Below, piece after piece: positions 5,358 through 13,937 of a stretch of DNA of 13,971 nt. This DNA comes from Oscillospiraceae bacterium. Its GTDB lineage: Bacteria; Bacillota_A; Clostridia; Oscillospirales; Oscillospiraceae. The stretch spans positions 1 through 13,971 of the forward strand of contig JAFQPT010000337.1 in the NCBI GenBank assembly GCA_017411665.1, written 5' to 3'. A program made the position numbers and the translations under genes. The notes under the pieces were generated by a model. The model saw only the letters and a program-made list of their open reading frames with translations. It searched no databases and was not told the DNA's origin. Within the stretch, counting starts at the first letter, position 1, and each line of letters begins with the position of its first letter.

Positions 5358-6806
5358 TCAATCTCCTATGGGAAACCGCACGGTAAACACAGTGCCTTGG
5401 GGTTCGTTGGCCGACACGGTGATGGTTCCCCCATGTAGTATAACAGCATCTCTGACAATTGACAATCCCAGACCGCTGCCCCCCGCCTCACGGCTGCGGG
5501 CCTTGTCCACGCGATAGAAGCGGGCAAAAATATTGGGCACGTCCTCTGCGGGGATGCCGATGCCCGTATCCGACACCGTCAGCACCGCTTCGTCTCCCTC
5601 ACGGGCAACGCGCACCGTCACGGTTCCGTCGGGCACATTGTACTTGATGGCATTTTCCACCAGATTGAAAATCACCTGGTACAAATCGTCCTCCGCAGCC
5701 CGAATGCACACGGATTCCGCCGTTTCATAGCACAGCCGAACCTGTCGGTTGTCCGCCAGCGGACGCAGTATGGGGAGGCTGCGCAGTGCCACCTGCACCA
5801 AATCCACCCGCTCATCGGTCACGATGGCTGCACTGTCCATGCGGCTCAAGTCCAGCAGCTTTTCCGTCATATGCTGCAGACGTTCTGCTGCCGCGCCGAT
5901 GTCTTCCACGAATTCCACCGTGGTTTCGCGGTCGATATTTTCGTTTTGCAGGATGCTGTCCGACAGCAGCCGAATGGAGGCCAGCGGCGTTTTCAACTCA
6001 TGAGAGGCATCCGACACAAAGCGGCGGCGCACCTGCTCATTTTCACGGAGAATATCCGTCATGGCATTGAATTCATGGGTCAGCTCCGTAATTTCATCAT
6101 CACCCAGAGGCTCGATGTGGCCGGTATAGTCCCCTTCCTGCACGATTTTCACCCCGTCCGCCAGCTTACGGATGCGCAGCGCCAGCGCATGGGACACCAC
6201 CATACCCAGAGCAATGGCCACAAAGCTCACTGCCAGAGAAATCACGGTCAGACGATTGCGGATGCCGCCGATGAGCTCTGCCTGTTCGGTATCCTCTTCC
6301 TCCATATACACACTTCCGATGATGCTGCCGTTGACCATAACGGGGGCACACACCACGCTGGTGAAGCTGTCGGTGTCGTATAGGGATTCAAAAATGATTT
6401 TTCCCGTGAACACCGTATTCAGTGCATCGAAGCTGGCAGACAGATTGGTGCCCAGGCTTTCACCCCAGCTGTCGTAAATGACTGTACGGCGTTCATTGGT
6501 AATGAGAATGTGGTTATTCTCGGTGACGTTCAGCAGGTCGATGACCGAGCCCACGTTTTCCGCAGTCAGCGTATCCAGCCCCGACAGTGCCGAGGAAACA
6601 ACGGACACCGTGGCGGACATGGACTGCTCCTTATCCGTATACACCACGTTGCGCATCGCAACGATGGGATAGGTATTGATGACCAGCAGCAGAAGCAGGA
6701 TGAAGCTGACAAACACCAGCATCATCTGTCCTCGCACAGACTTCCCGGGCGAAGGGAGCCGCACAAAAATCCGCTCTGCGTCAGGCAGCTTCAGCTTAGT
6801 CGGCAA
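5358..6806 (-). CDS. Membrane sensor histidine kinase (HAMP, HisKA, HATPase), PhoR/WalK-like
   Basis: The 482-residue protein has TM1 at about 28-50, an extracytoplasmic sensor domain of about 135 residues, TM2 at about 185-206 and a HAMP linker to about 260. The phosphoacceptor is His269 in SHELKTPL. The ATPase carries the N box NLVENAIKYN (381-390), DTGIGIP (413-419), FARFYRVD (428-435) and GGSGLGLSI (442-450). All catalytic motifs are intact. I take the TTG at 6806, which overlaps the end of the response regulator by 11 nt and follows TAGGA; a later ATG at residue 28 behind GAGGAC would truncate the first helix and is less likely. It should autophosphorylate and pass phosphate to the adjacent regulator. 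The signal is unknown; envelope stress or phosphate are guesses from family resemblance. Confidence 0.93.
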   Translation of the reverse strand: MPTKLKLPDAERIFVRLPSPGKSVRGQMMLVFVSFILLLLLVINTYPIVAMRNVVYTDKEQSMSATVSVVSSALSGLDTLTAENVGSVIDLLNVTENNHILITNERRTVIYDSWGESLGTNLSASFDALNTVFTGKIIFESLYDTDSFTSVVCAPVMVNGSIIGSVYMEEEDTEQAELIGGIRNRLTVISLAVSFVAIALGMVVSHALALRIRKLADGVKIVQEGDYTGHIEPLGDDEITELTHEFNAMTDILRENEQVRRRFVSDASHELKTPLASIRLLSDSILQNENIDRETTVEFVEDIGAAAERLQHMTEKLLDLSRMDSAAIVTDERVDLVQVALRSLPILRPLADNRQVRLCYETAESVCIRAAEDDLYQVIFNLVENAIKYNVPDGTVTVRVAREGDEAVLTVSDTGIGIPAEDVPNIFARFYRVDKARSREAGGSGLGLSIVRDAVILHGGTITVSANEPQGTVFTVRFPIGD

Positions 6807-7491
6807 AATAGTATCCTACGCCCCATTTGGTCAGAATGTATTCCGGTGCGGCGGGGTTCGGCTCCAATTTTTCACGCAGACGGCGGATGTGCACATCCAC
6901 CGTACGGATATCGCCCTGGTAGTCATAGCCCCATACCAAATCCAGCAGATTTTCTCTGCTGAATACCTTGCCCGGTTTCTTCATAAAGAATTCTATCAGA
7001 TCAAATTCCTTCATGGTCAGGTCCACGGGAACACCGCTGCGGAATGCCTGCCGCTTCTCGGTATCCAGCGTGATTTCTCCCTTTGTCAGCAGGGTCACCA
7101 CAGTCTGCTCCTCCTTTCGGGCAGCCGCAGTCACCGCACTGCGGCGCAGCAGCGCACGGACACGGGCCTTCAGCTCCAGAATATTGAAGGGCTTGGTGAT
7201 GTAGTCATCGGCACCCGACTCAAAGCCCAGCAGCTTGTCCGCATCCTCACTCTTGGCCGTCAGCATAATGATGGGCACATTGGAGAACATGCGAATCTGC
7301 TGGCAGGCACTCAGCCCGTCCAGCTTGGGCATCATCAAATCCAGAATAATCAGGTCATAGGCATTGGCCCCTGCCAGTTCCACTGCAGCGGCTCCGTCAT
7401 AGCAGGCATCTACCTGATGCCCCTCGTTTTCAAGATTGAACTTTATGCCTTTTACCAACGTCTTTTCATCGTCTACAACCAGAATTTTCAT
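6796..7491 (-). CDS. OmpR/PhoB-family response regulator
   Basis: The 231-residue protein has a receiver domain with the acidic pair Asp7-Asp8, phosphoacceptor Asp51 (LDLMMP), Thr78 and Lys100 (TKPF). After a linker (about 118-133) comes a winged-helix domain with EFDLIEFF and the recognition-helix segment RTVDVHIRRLREKLE. That segment closely resembles WalR/PhoP-type regulators. GAGGAG (7503-7498) lies 6 nt before the ATG at 7491 (MKILVVDDE), so I reject a start nine codons upstream. It is first in the operon with the kinase and yqeG. A carboxypeptidase gene is divergently transcribed across a 141-bp gap, so it is a candidate target. No clear WalR-type TGT repeat was found in that gap. Confidence 0.95.
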   Translation of the reverse strand: MKILVVDDEKTLVKGIKFNLENEGHQVDACYDGAAAVELAGANAYDLIILDLMMPKLDGLSACQQIRMFSNVPIIMLTAKSEDADKLLGFESGADDYITKPFNILELKARVRALLRRSAVTAAARKEEQTVVTLLTKGEITLDTEKRQAFRSGVPVDLTMKEFDLIEFFMKKPGKVFSRENLLDLVWGYDYQGDIRTVDVHIRRLREKLEPNPAAPEYILTKWGVGYYFAD

Positions 7492-7524
7492 TCGCTGCTC
7501 CTCATCACATGTCGACAATTTGGG

Positions 7525-7553
7525 TTGATTTTGATTATGTGAACCTATATAAT
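7525..7553 (+). promoter_or_regulatory. Promoter of the D-Ala-D-Ala carboxypeptidase gene
   Basis: TTGATT (7525-7530), 17 nt, then perfect TATAAT (7548-7553). The start would be near 7560, with a leader of about 73 nt. I could not find an equally good promoter for the opposite-strand response regulator in the same gap. Confidence 0.7.
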
Positions 7554-7632
7554 AACTAAGATAGAGATTCTGTTTCTACGCGTCTTGTACATAAAGACAA
7601 ATGTATTTTAACATATATTTTCGGAGTTGAAC

Positions 7633-9153
7633 ATGAAAAAACTAAAAATTCTTTCCGTACTGATGGTGCTGTGCATCATGCTCGGTGTCGCCGCACCCTC
7701 TGCTTACGCAATTGAAGAGCCGCCCGAGCTGAAATCCGCCGCCATTTATCTGGCTGATATCGAAACGGGCTACGTATACTACGAACGACAGGCACACAAT
7801 CAGGTATACCCCGCATCTCTGACCAAAATCATGACCTCTCTGCTGGTCATCGAGGCCATTGAACGAGGCGAGCTGACTATGGAAGACGAGGTCACCGCAC
7901 AGCCCGGCTTTGACTGGGATATGGACAAGGAAGGCAGCTCCGCGCAAATCGTGGAAGGAGAAGTCCTCACCGTCCGTGACCTGCTGTACTGCACCCTGCT
8001 GGCTTCCGCAAACGAAGCAACCAACATCATTGCCGCACACATGTACGGCACCATCGACGGCTTCGTTGTAAAGATGAACGAGCGTGCTGCAGAGCTGGGC
8101 TGCACAGGCACCCACTTTGCAAATCCTCACGGTCTGCCCAACGACAACCACTATACCACTGCATACGACATGTTTCTGATTGCACAGGAAGCCATGAAGC
8201 ATGAACTCTTCGTGACCATCTGTGACACCATCGAAACCACCATCGAAGCCACCAACAAATCCGATGTCCGCGGTCTGACCAATACCAACGGTCTGATTAC
8301 CTCCGCATCCATTTACAAGGGCTACTACTACGAGCCCGCCATCGGTATTAAAACCGGCTACACCCAGGCAGCAGGCTACTGTCTGATTTCCTCCGCCAAG
8401 TCCCGCCAGATTCATCCCATCTGTGTAATTATGGGCGGCGTCATGACCGAATATGTCAACGGTCAGCTGGATCACAGCAACTACTCCGACTCCATCAAGC
8501 TGTATAACTGGGTCTTCTCCAACTATACCCGCATGGAGCTGGTAGAGGGTGAAACCGTCATTCTGGACGTTCCCGTCCGCTTGAGCAGCAACGCAGACAC
8601 CATTTCTCTGCGTGCGGAAAGTACCGTCAGCGGTGTTCTGCCAAACGACGTGGACCTGTCCCAGCTGCAGCAGAATATCACCATCTACAGCGATGAGGAG
8701 GATTTCGCCGTCACCGCACCCTTCGACGAAGGTCAGGTGCTGGGTGAAATCAGCGTTTCCATGAACGGTGTGGAATATGGCAAGACCTATCTGGTGGCAA
8801 ACCGCTCCGTTGACTTGAGTATCATGTCGGCTATGTTCGACAGCTTCTTCCGTACGCTGTCCAACCCCATCGTCCGCACCATTCTTGTGCTGGGCCTTCT
8901 GGCTGCTGTAGCCTATGGCTTGCTGGTGGCACGCTACCGCATGAACATGCTCAAGCAGCAGAGAGAGCTGGAGGAAGCCCGTATTCAGCGGCTGAAGCTG
9001 GAAGAACAGGCAAAGCGCAGCGAAATGATGGCAGAAGCCCGTCAGCGCTCCTACCACTCCTTCTCCACCCCCGCTCACAACAAATACGCGGACACAAACA
9101 GTAATGTAGAAAACCGCACCCGCGATTACTTCGACGAATTCTTCCCCGACTGA
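7633..9153 (+). CDS. D-alanyl-D-alanine carboxypeptidase (S11 penicillin-binding protein) with TM and cytoplasmic coiled-coil tail
   Basis: The 506-residue protein has a signal peptide ending PSAYA at about residue 26. The S11 catalytic motifs are S62-x-x-K65 (ASLTK), S125-A-N127 and K240-T-G242. It trims the terminal D-Ala from peptidoglycan stem peptides outside the membrane. A beta-rich domain (about 300-390) follows, as in DacA/DacF. Unlike classical members, which end with an amphipathic anchor at 380-440 residues, this one has a real hydrophobic helix at about 411-433. It continues with some 70 cytoplasmic residues: a charged coiled coil rich in Arg, Glu and Gln (about 439-472) and an acidic end DYFDEFFPD. 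The ATG at 7633 is chosen because GGAG (7623-7626) is 6 nt upstream; a TTG two codons earlier lies too close. It is divergent from the two-component system. Confidence 0.94.
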   Translation: MKKLKILSVLMVLCIMLGVAAPSAYAIEEPPELKSAAIYLADIETGYVYYERQAHNQVYPASLTKIMTSLLVIEAIERGELTMEDEVTAQPGFDWDMDKEGSSAQIVEGEVLTVRDLLYCTLLASANEATNIIAAHMYGTIDGFVVKMNERAAELGCTGTHFANPHGLPNDNHYTTAYDMFLIAQEAMKHELFVTICDTIETTIEATNKSDVRGLTNTNGLITSASIYKGYYYEPAIGIKTGYTQAAGYCLISSAKSRQIHPICVIMGGVMTEYVNGQLDHSNYSDSIKLYNWVFSNYTRMELVEGETVILDVPVRLSSNADTISLRAESTVSGVLPNDVDLSQLQQNITIYSDEEDFAVTAPFDEGQVLGEISVSMNGVEYGKTYLVANRSVDLSIMSAMFDSFFRTLSNPIVRTILVLGLLAAVAYGLLVARYRMNMLKQQRELEEARIQRLKLEEQAKRSEMMAEARQRSYHSFSTPAHNKYADTNSNVENRTRDYFDEFFPD

Positions 9154-9177
9154 TTCCTCGCGAGCTCCATATCGCTT

Positions 9178-9197
9178 TCCGCTCAAGCATGAGCGGA
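9178..9197. repeat. Short inverted repeat 25 nt after the carboxypeptidase stop
   Basis: TCCGCTC (9178-9184) and GAGCGGA (9191-9197) pair around the loop AAGCAT. No T tract follows, so it is more likely a REP-like or transcript-end hairpin than a terminator. Confidence 0.45.
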
Positions 9198-9248
9198 GAG
9201 CACTCACTCCGTCGCTCGTCGTTTTCACTCTGCGTCTTTGCCTATTTG

Positions 9249-9272
9249 AAATTCGCTTTGCGAATTTTGTTT
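9249..9272 (+). terminator. Possible weak terminator for the carboxypeptidase gene
   Basis: AAATTCGC (9249-9256) / GCGAATTT (9260-9267) gives an 8-bp stem with the loop TTT, followed by T-G-TTT. The stem is A/T rich and lies about 95 nt after the stop. It may instead be another dispersed repeat. Confidence 0.4.
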
Positions 9273-9298
9273 CGATAAAAAGATGCAGCTGTGAGCTT

Positions 9299-9313
9299 GC
9301 CGCCTTCGGCGGC
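9299..9313. repeat. GC-rich hairpin
   Basis: GCCGCC (9299-9304) and GGCGGC (9308-9313) form a perfect 6-bp stem around TTC. No U run follows, so terminator function is unlikely. Confidence 0.45.
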
Positions 9314-9333
9314 TGTATTAACAGACTTCGCAT

Positions 9334-9388
9334 CCACCTTGCCCCCTTGCCTAAAGGGGGGGTGGCATTTGCGAGGCACGAGCAAATG
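9334..9388. repeat. Double-hairpin repeat unit with C/G runs
   Basis: The first hairpin pairs CCACC (9334-9338) with GGTGG (9361-9365) and CCCCCTT (9342-9348) with AAGGGGG (9354-9360). The second pairs CATTTGC (9366-9372) with GCAAATG (9382-9388). The two abut without a gap, suggesting one structured unit. I recall similar units as dispersed repeats in gut Clostridia, but cannot verify this here. Confidence 0.6.
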
Positions 9389-9395
9389 TCGGGGG

Positions 9396-9431
9396 GATTC
9401 CTCAACTTCGCTGCGCTTGGTCGGAATGACA
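9396..9431. repeat. Half unit of the TGTCATTC repeat family, inverted orientation
   Basis: The stretch ends GGAATGACA at 9431. Read on the minus strand it starts TGTCATTC, as does the element at 9532, and then carries a GCGAAG-like core. No matching partner arm is adjacent, so it appears to be a partial copy. Confidence 0.5.
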
Positions 9432-9468
9432 GTCTGCAGTATTGTGTAAAACTTCCGTCGCACCCATC

Positions 9469-9515
9469 GTAGGGACCGGCCTCCCGGACGGTCCGTAAAT
9501 ACGCACCATCGAGAA
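9469..9515. repeat. Second, degraded copy of the GTAGGGACCG inverted-repeat element
   Basis: The left arm 9469-9495 matches the inverted right arm of the 4771-4843 element at 24 of 27 positions. The right arm survives only as a 14-nt stretch (9502-9515) with 11 of 14 matches, after a 6-nt centre. The outer right end is missing, and a different repeat begins at 9532. Confidence 0.7.
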
Positions 9516-9531
9516 TTTTCGCCACGCACGC

Positions 9532-9632
9532 TGTCATTCTGAGGGAACACAGTTCCCGAAGAATCTCAAACATTCGGTCAGTCTTAACTCCGTTTGCTTG
9601 CTTTGAGATTCTTCACCTCGTTTAGGATGACA
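9532..9632. repeat. 101-bp inverted-repeat element of the TGTCATTC family
   Basis: The left arm runs from TGTCATTCTG (9532) to GAAGAATCTCAAA (9558-9570). The right arm contains TTTGAGATTCTTC (9602-9614), an exact 13-bp inverse, and ends GGATGACA at 9632, mirroring TGTCAT. The centre (9571-9601) is unrelated. It has no coding capacity. It ends 47 nt before the methyltransferase start, so it may sit in or next to that gene's promoter. Confidence 0.75.
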
Positions 9633-9679
9633 TACCTATCCGTAATTTTGACATATAACCAATTTAAGGAATTGATTAC

Positions 9680-10789
9680 ATGAAACTTGAACTCTGTATC
9701 CCCTGCCTGTTCGGTCTGGAAGGCCTTGTAGGCAATGAACTCCGCCATATGGGCATGGAAGACGTCCGCCCCGAAAACGGCCGCGTCTACTTCCGCAGCG
9801 ACGAACAGGGTATGGCAAAAGCCAATATCCGCTCCCGTTTCGGCGAACGCGTGCTCATCGTTATGGGCAGATTCCCCGCCCGCACCTTCGACGACCTGTT
9901 TGAAGGCACCAAGGCCATTGCTTGGGAAACCTTTATTCCCCGCAACGGCCAGTTCCCCGTCAAAGGACACAGCCTCAACAGTCAGCTCCACTCCATCCCC
10001 GACTGCCAGAAAATCATCAAGAAGGCTGTGGCATCCCGTATGTCCGCCAAATACCATGTAAACTGGCTGCCCGAGGACGGCGCACTGTATCAGATTCAGT
10101 TCGCCATCATGAACGACACCGCCGTTTTGTATCTGGATACCACCGGCACTGGCCTCTTCAAGCGCGGCTATCGCCCCGCTCATGTGGCAGCACCCCTGCG
10201 CGAAACCCTGGCAGCCGCTATGGTTGACATTGCAGGCTATCGCGGCAGAGGCGACTTTGCCGACCCCTTCTGCGGCAGCGGCACCATTGCCATCGAAGCG
10301 GCACTGGCAGCCAAGAATCGCGCACCCGGTCTCTACCGCGGCTTCACCGCAAAGAACTGGGAGATCTTCGACAAGCGCATCTGGGAACTGGCAGCGGAAG
10401 AAGCCAAGGCCCGTGAATTCAACGGTGAATACCGCATCTTCGCTTCCGATATCGACCCCAAGGCAGTGGCTATGGCAAGAGAAAACGCCAAGCGCGCAGG
10501 TGTGGCACACCTCATCGACTTCGACCTGGCCGATGCCACCCTGTTTGACCGCACCACCGACCGCGGTGTGATTGTCACCAATCCTCCCTACGGCGAGCGA
10601 CTGCTGGAAAAGAGCGAGGCAGAACGTCTGTACACCGCATTCGGCAAGGCATTCCATCAACTGGAAAACTGGCAGCTGTATCTGCTCAGCTCCCACACCG
10701 AATTTGAACGCACCTTCGGCAAACCCGCATCCAAAAAACGCAAGCTCTACAACGGCACCATCAAGTGTGACCTGTTTATTTACAGATAA
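9680..10789 (+). CDS. THUMP-domain class I rRNA methyltransferase (RlmL N-terminal/YpsC-like)
   Basis: The 369-residue protein matches bacterial RlmL/YpsC-type enzymes in length and order. An N-terminal ferredoxin-like/THUMP RNA-binding half (about 1-155) precedes a Rossmann SAM-binding methyltransferase (UPF0020). Motif I is DPFCGSGTIAIEAA (195-208), the acidic loop is SDIDP (256-260), and the catalytic NPPY motif is at 301-304 in TNPPYGERL. The family makes N2-methylguanosine in 23S rRNA (m2G2445 in E. coli RlmL); the exact target here is inferred. AAGGA (9666-9670) is 9 nt before the ATG. The lipid kinase follows after 38 nt without a terminator, so the two are probably cotranscribed. No convincing promoter was found, and the repeat element just upstream may have reshaped it. 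Confidence 0.93.
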   Translation: MKLELCIPCLFGLEGLVGNELRHMGMEDVRPENGRVYFRSDEQGMAKANIRSRFGERVLIVMGRFPARTFDDLFEGTKAIAWETFIPRNGQFPVKGHSLNSQLHSIPDCQKIIKKAVASRMSAKYHVNWLPEDGALYQIQFAIMNDTAVLYLDTTGTGLFKRGYRPAHVAAPLRETLAAAMVDIAGYRGRGDFADPFCGSGTIAIEAALAAKNRAPGLYRGFTAKNWEIFDKRIWELAAEEAKAREFNGEYRIFASDIDPKAVAMARENAKRAGVAHLIDFDLADATLFDRTTDRGVIVTNPPYGERLLEKSEAERLYTAFGKAFHQLENWQLYLLSSHTEFERTFGKPASKKRKLYNGTIKCDLFIYR

Positions 10790-10827
10790 AGAAACCGCAA
10801 AAGAGAAAGAATTAAGGGGAATGTGCC

Positions 10828-11769
10828 ATGAAGCATTTGTTTATCGTTAACCCCGCAGCCCGTCAGGGCAACCGCACCACCTTTGCCACGACCCTCATCA
10901 AGCAGGCTTTCGAACGCAGAGAGGCGGAATATGAAATCTACATCACCGAAGGTCCCGGCGACGGTGCCCGCAAAATTGACCACGACGCCCGATATGAAGC
11001 GGATTTGCGCGTGTACGCATGCGGCGGAGACGGCACCGTGAACGAATGTGCCGCTGCCTGCGTGGGTCTTGCTAATGTAGCAATGACTGTGTTCCCCTGC
11101 GGCACAGGCAACGACTTCGTCAAGCAATTCGGCGACGAGCAGAATAAGTTCATGAACATCGGTGCACTGGTAGATGGTGAGATTTCTCCGCTGGACATCA
11201 TAAAGGTCAACGACCGCTACAGCATCAACGTCGCCTGCATCGGTTTGGACAGCCGCGTGGGCGCAGGTGTCCATGACTTTGACAAGGTGCCCATCATCGG
11301 CAAGGGCAAGGGCGCATATATTGCTTCCGTGGTAACCCACGTATTCAAGCGCATCACCGACAAGCTGACCATTCGCGTCAACGGGCAAATCGTCACAGGC
11401 GAGTTCAACACTGTCACCATCTGTAACGGCAACTGGTATGGCGGCAGCTTCAATCCCGTACCCGAGGCAAGAGCAGACGACGGCAAGCTGGATGTGCTGC
11501 TCATCAGCGGTGTCAAGCGTCCTCAGCTGCCTCTGCTGCTAACCAAGTACGGCAAGGGCAAGTACAAAGAGCTCCCTCAGTTCGTCAAGCACTACAGTAC
11601 CACCAAGGTCGTTGTGGAATGTGAGGACGAGATGGTCATTAACGTTGACGGGGAAACCATGCTGGCACACAAGGCGGAATTCAAGCTTATTCCCGGCGGC
11701 ATCCGCTTCCTTCACCCCAAGGGCATGAAGTACTTTGAAAATCGCGAAACCACGGAATCTAAGGCTTAA
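10828..11769 (+). CDS. Diacylglycerol/lipid kinase family protein (DgkB/YegS type)
   Basis: The 313-residue protein has the family's usual size. The NAD-kinase-like catalytic domain carries NPAARQG (8-14), GGDGTVNE (66-73) and PCGTGNDF (90-97). The C-terminal beta-sandwich domain has DDGKLDVLL (217-225) and the conserved VDGE (273-276). These are the nucleotide-binding and metal-linked motifs of soluble bacterial lipid kinases, which phosphorylate diacylglycerol to phosphatidic acid at the membrane face. Sphingosine or phosphatidylglycerol as substrate cannot be excluded. AAGGGGA lies 8 nt before the ATG. It follows the methyltransferase within 38 nt, pointing to one transcript. It would recycle diacylglycerol released by envelope polymer synthesis. 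Confidence 0.93.
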   Translation: MKHLFIVNPAARQGNRTTFATTLIKQAFERREAEYEIYITEGPGDGARKIDHDARYEADLRVYACGGDGTVNECAAACVGLANVAMTVFPCGTGNDFVKQFGDEQNKFMNIGALVDGEISPLDIIKVNDRYSINVACIGLDSRVGAGVHDFDKVPIIGKGKGAYIASVVTHVFKRITDKLTIRVNGQIVTGEFNTVTICNGNWYGGSFNPVPEARADDGKLDVLLISGVKRPQLPLLLTKYGKGKYKELPQFVKHYSTTKVVVECEDEMVINVDGETMLAHKAEFKLIPGGIRFLHPKGMKYFENRETTESKA

Positions 11770-11793
11770 TTTGTCACATTCGAGCTCAATTGT

Positions 11794-11842
11794 CCGAATT
11801 CTAAGATTAGAATTCGGGATTCGGAGCTTAGAATTCGGGATT
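11794..11842. repeat. Palindrome plus direct repeat (GAATTC-rich) after the lipid kinase gene
   Basis: CCGAATTCTAA (11794-11804) and TTAGAATTCGG (11807-11817) are a perfect 11-bp inverted repeat with centre GA. The right half is part of a 15-bp unit, TTAGAATTCGGGATT, at 11807-11821 that recurs exactly at 11828-11842. One sequence is thus present three times in 49 bp. It looks like a decayed array of a dispersed repeat. Confidence 0.75.
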
Positions 11843-11845
11843 TTG

Positions 11846-11872
11846 TGAAAAGTTTTTGAATTTTCATTTTTT
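11846..11872 (+). terminator. Weak terminator candidate for the methyltransferase-lipid kinase operon
   Basis: TGAAAA (11846-11851) and TTTTCA (11861-11866) form an A/T-rich 6-bp stem followed by TTTTTT. The stem is weak, but no better terminator is present before the groES promoter. Confidence 0.35.
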
Positions 11873-11875
11873 CCC

Positions 11876-11904
11876 TTGATTATTACATATCGATGGTTTA
11901 TTAT
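11876..11904 (+). promoter_or_regulatory. groES-groEL sigma-A promoter
   Basis: TTGATT (11876-11881), 17 nt, TATTAT (11899-11904). The transcript should begin near 11911, placing CIRCE at its 5' end as in other HrcA-controlled operons. Confidence 0.7.
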
Positions 11905-11915
11905 GATAGCTGTGT

Positions 11916-11942
11916 TTAGCACTCTAACAAAAAGAGTGCCAA
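11916..11942 (+). promoter_or_regulatory. CIRCE operator (HrcA binding site)
   Basis: TTAGCACTC (11916-11924), 9 nt, GAGTGCCAA (11934-11942). It differs from the universal TTAGCACTC-N9-GAGTGCTAA at one position. HrcA binding here represses the chaperonin operon until heat or misfolded protein draws GroEL away. The hrcA gene is not in this window. The symmetry extends outwards: ATAGCTGTG (11906-11914) pairs with CACAGCTAT (11945-11953). Confidence 0.95.
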
Positions 11943-11987
11943 AACACAGCTATTTTGTATTCTAATTTTCTTAGGAGGAACTTATAT

Positions 11988-13918
<1,931 letters not shown>

Positions 13919-13937
13919 TGAAAAATGCATGACAAAG

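Larger units (their letters stand above)
9154..9679. other. 526-bp gene-free stretch packed with short repeats and hairpins
   Basis: There is no credible gene on either strand. From left to right it holds a TCCGCTC/GAGCGGA hairpin (9178-9197), the AAATTCGC hairpin (9249-9267), a GCCGCC-TTC-GGCGGC hairpin (9299-9313), a G/C-run hairpin unit (9334-9388), a TGTCATTC-type half unit (9396-9431), a GTAGGGACCG element (9469-9515) and a TGTCATTC inverted-repeat element (9532-9632). It separates the carboxypeptidase from the methyltransferase and looks like a sink for small non-coding repeats. Confidence 0.8.

Noticed and set aside
7554..7632. WalR-type binding site (two TGT-A-like hexamers 5 nt apart) in the regulator-carboxypeptidase gap
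   Set aside because: TGTACA and TGTATT occur, but the spacing and bases do not fit the consensus well enough to report as a site.
9242..9550. 102-codon minus-strand frame within the repeat region
   Set aside because: It is composed entirely of the hairpin repeats and has no ribosome site. The translation is arbitrary.
7642..9573. Very long open frame (643 codons) on the minus strand opposite the carboxypeptidase gene
   Set aside because: It is antisense to a gene with complete catalytic motifs, signal peptide and ribosome site. Its own translation is low-complexity Gly/Val/Cys/His-rich, typical of an antisense shadow, and it runs into the repeat mosaic.
9648..9653. Perfect TTGACA just upstream of the methyltransferase gene as a promoter
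   Set aside because: The matching -10 position (9671-9676) reads ATTGAT and would put the transcript start at the start codon itself. I do not count it as a promoter.
9154..9679. CRISPR array or structured regulatory RNA in the repeat-rich gap
   Set aside because: The repeats differ from one another, are inverted rather than regularly spaced direct repeats, and no cas gene is nearby. No known riboswitch core was recognised.
9584..10696. 370-codon minus-strand frame opposite the rRNA methyltransferase
   Set aside because: The plus-strand frame has the SAM and NPPY motifs and a ribosome site. The minus frame starts and ends without signals.
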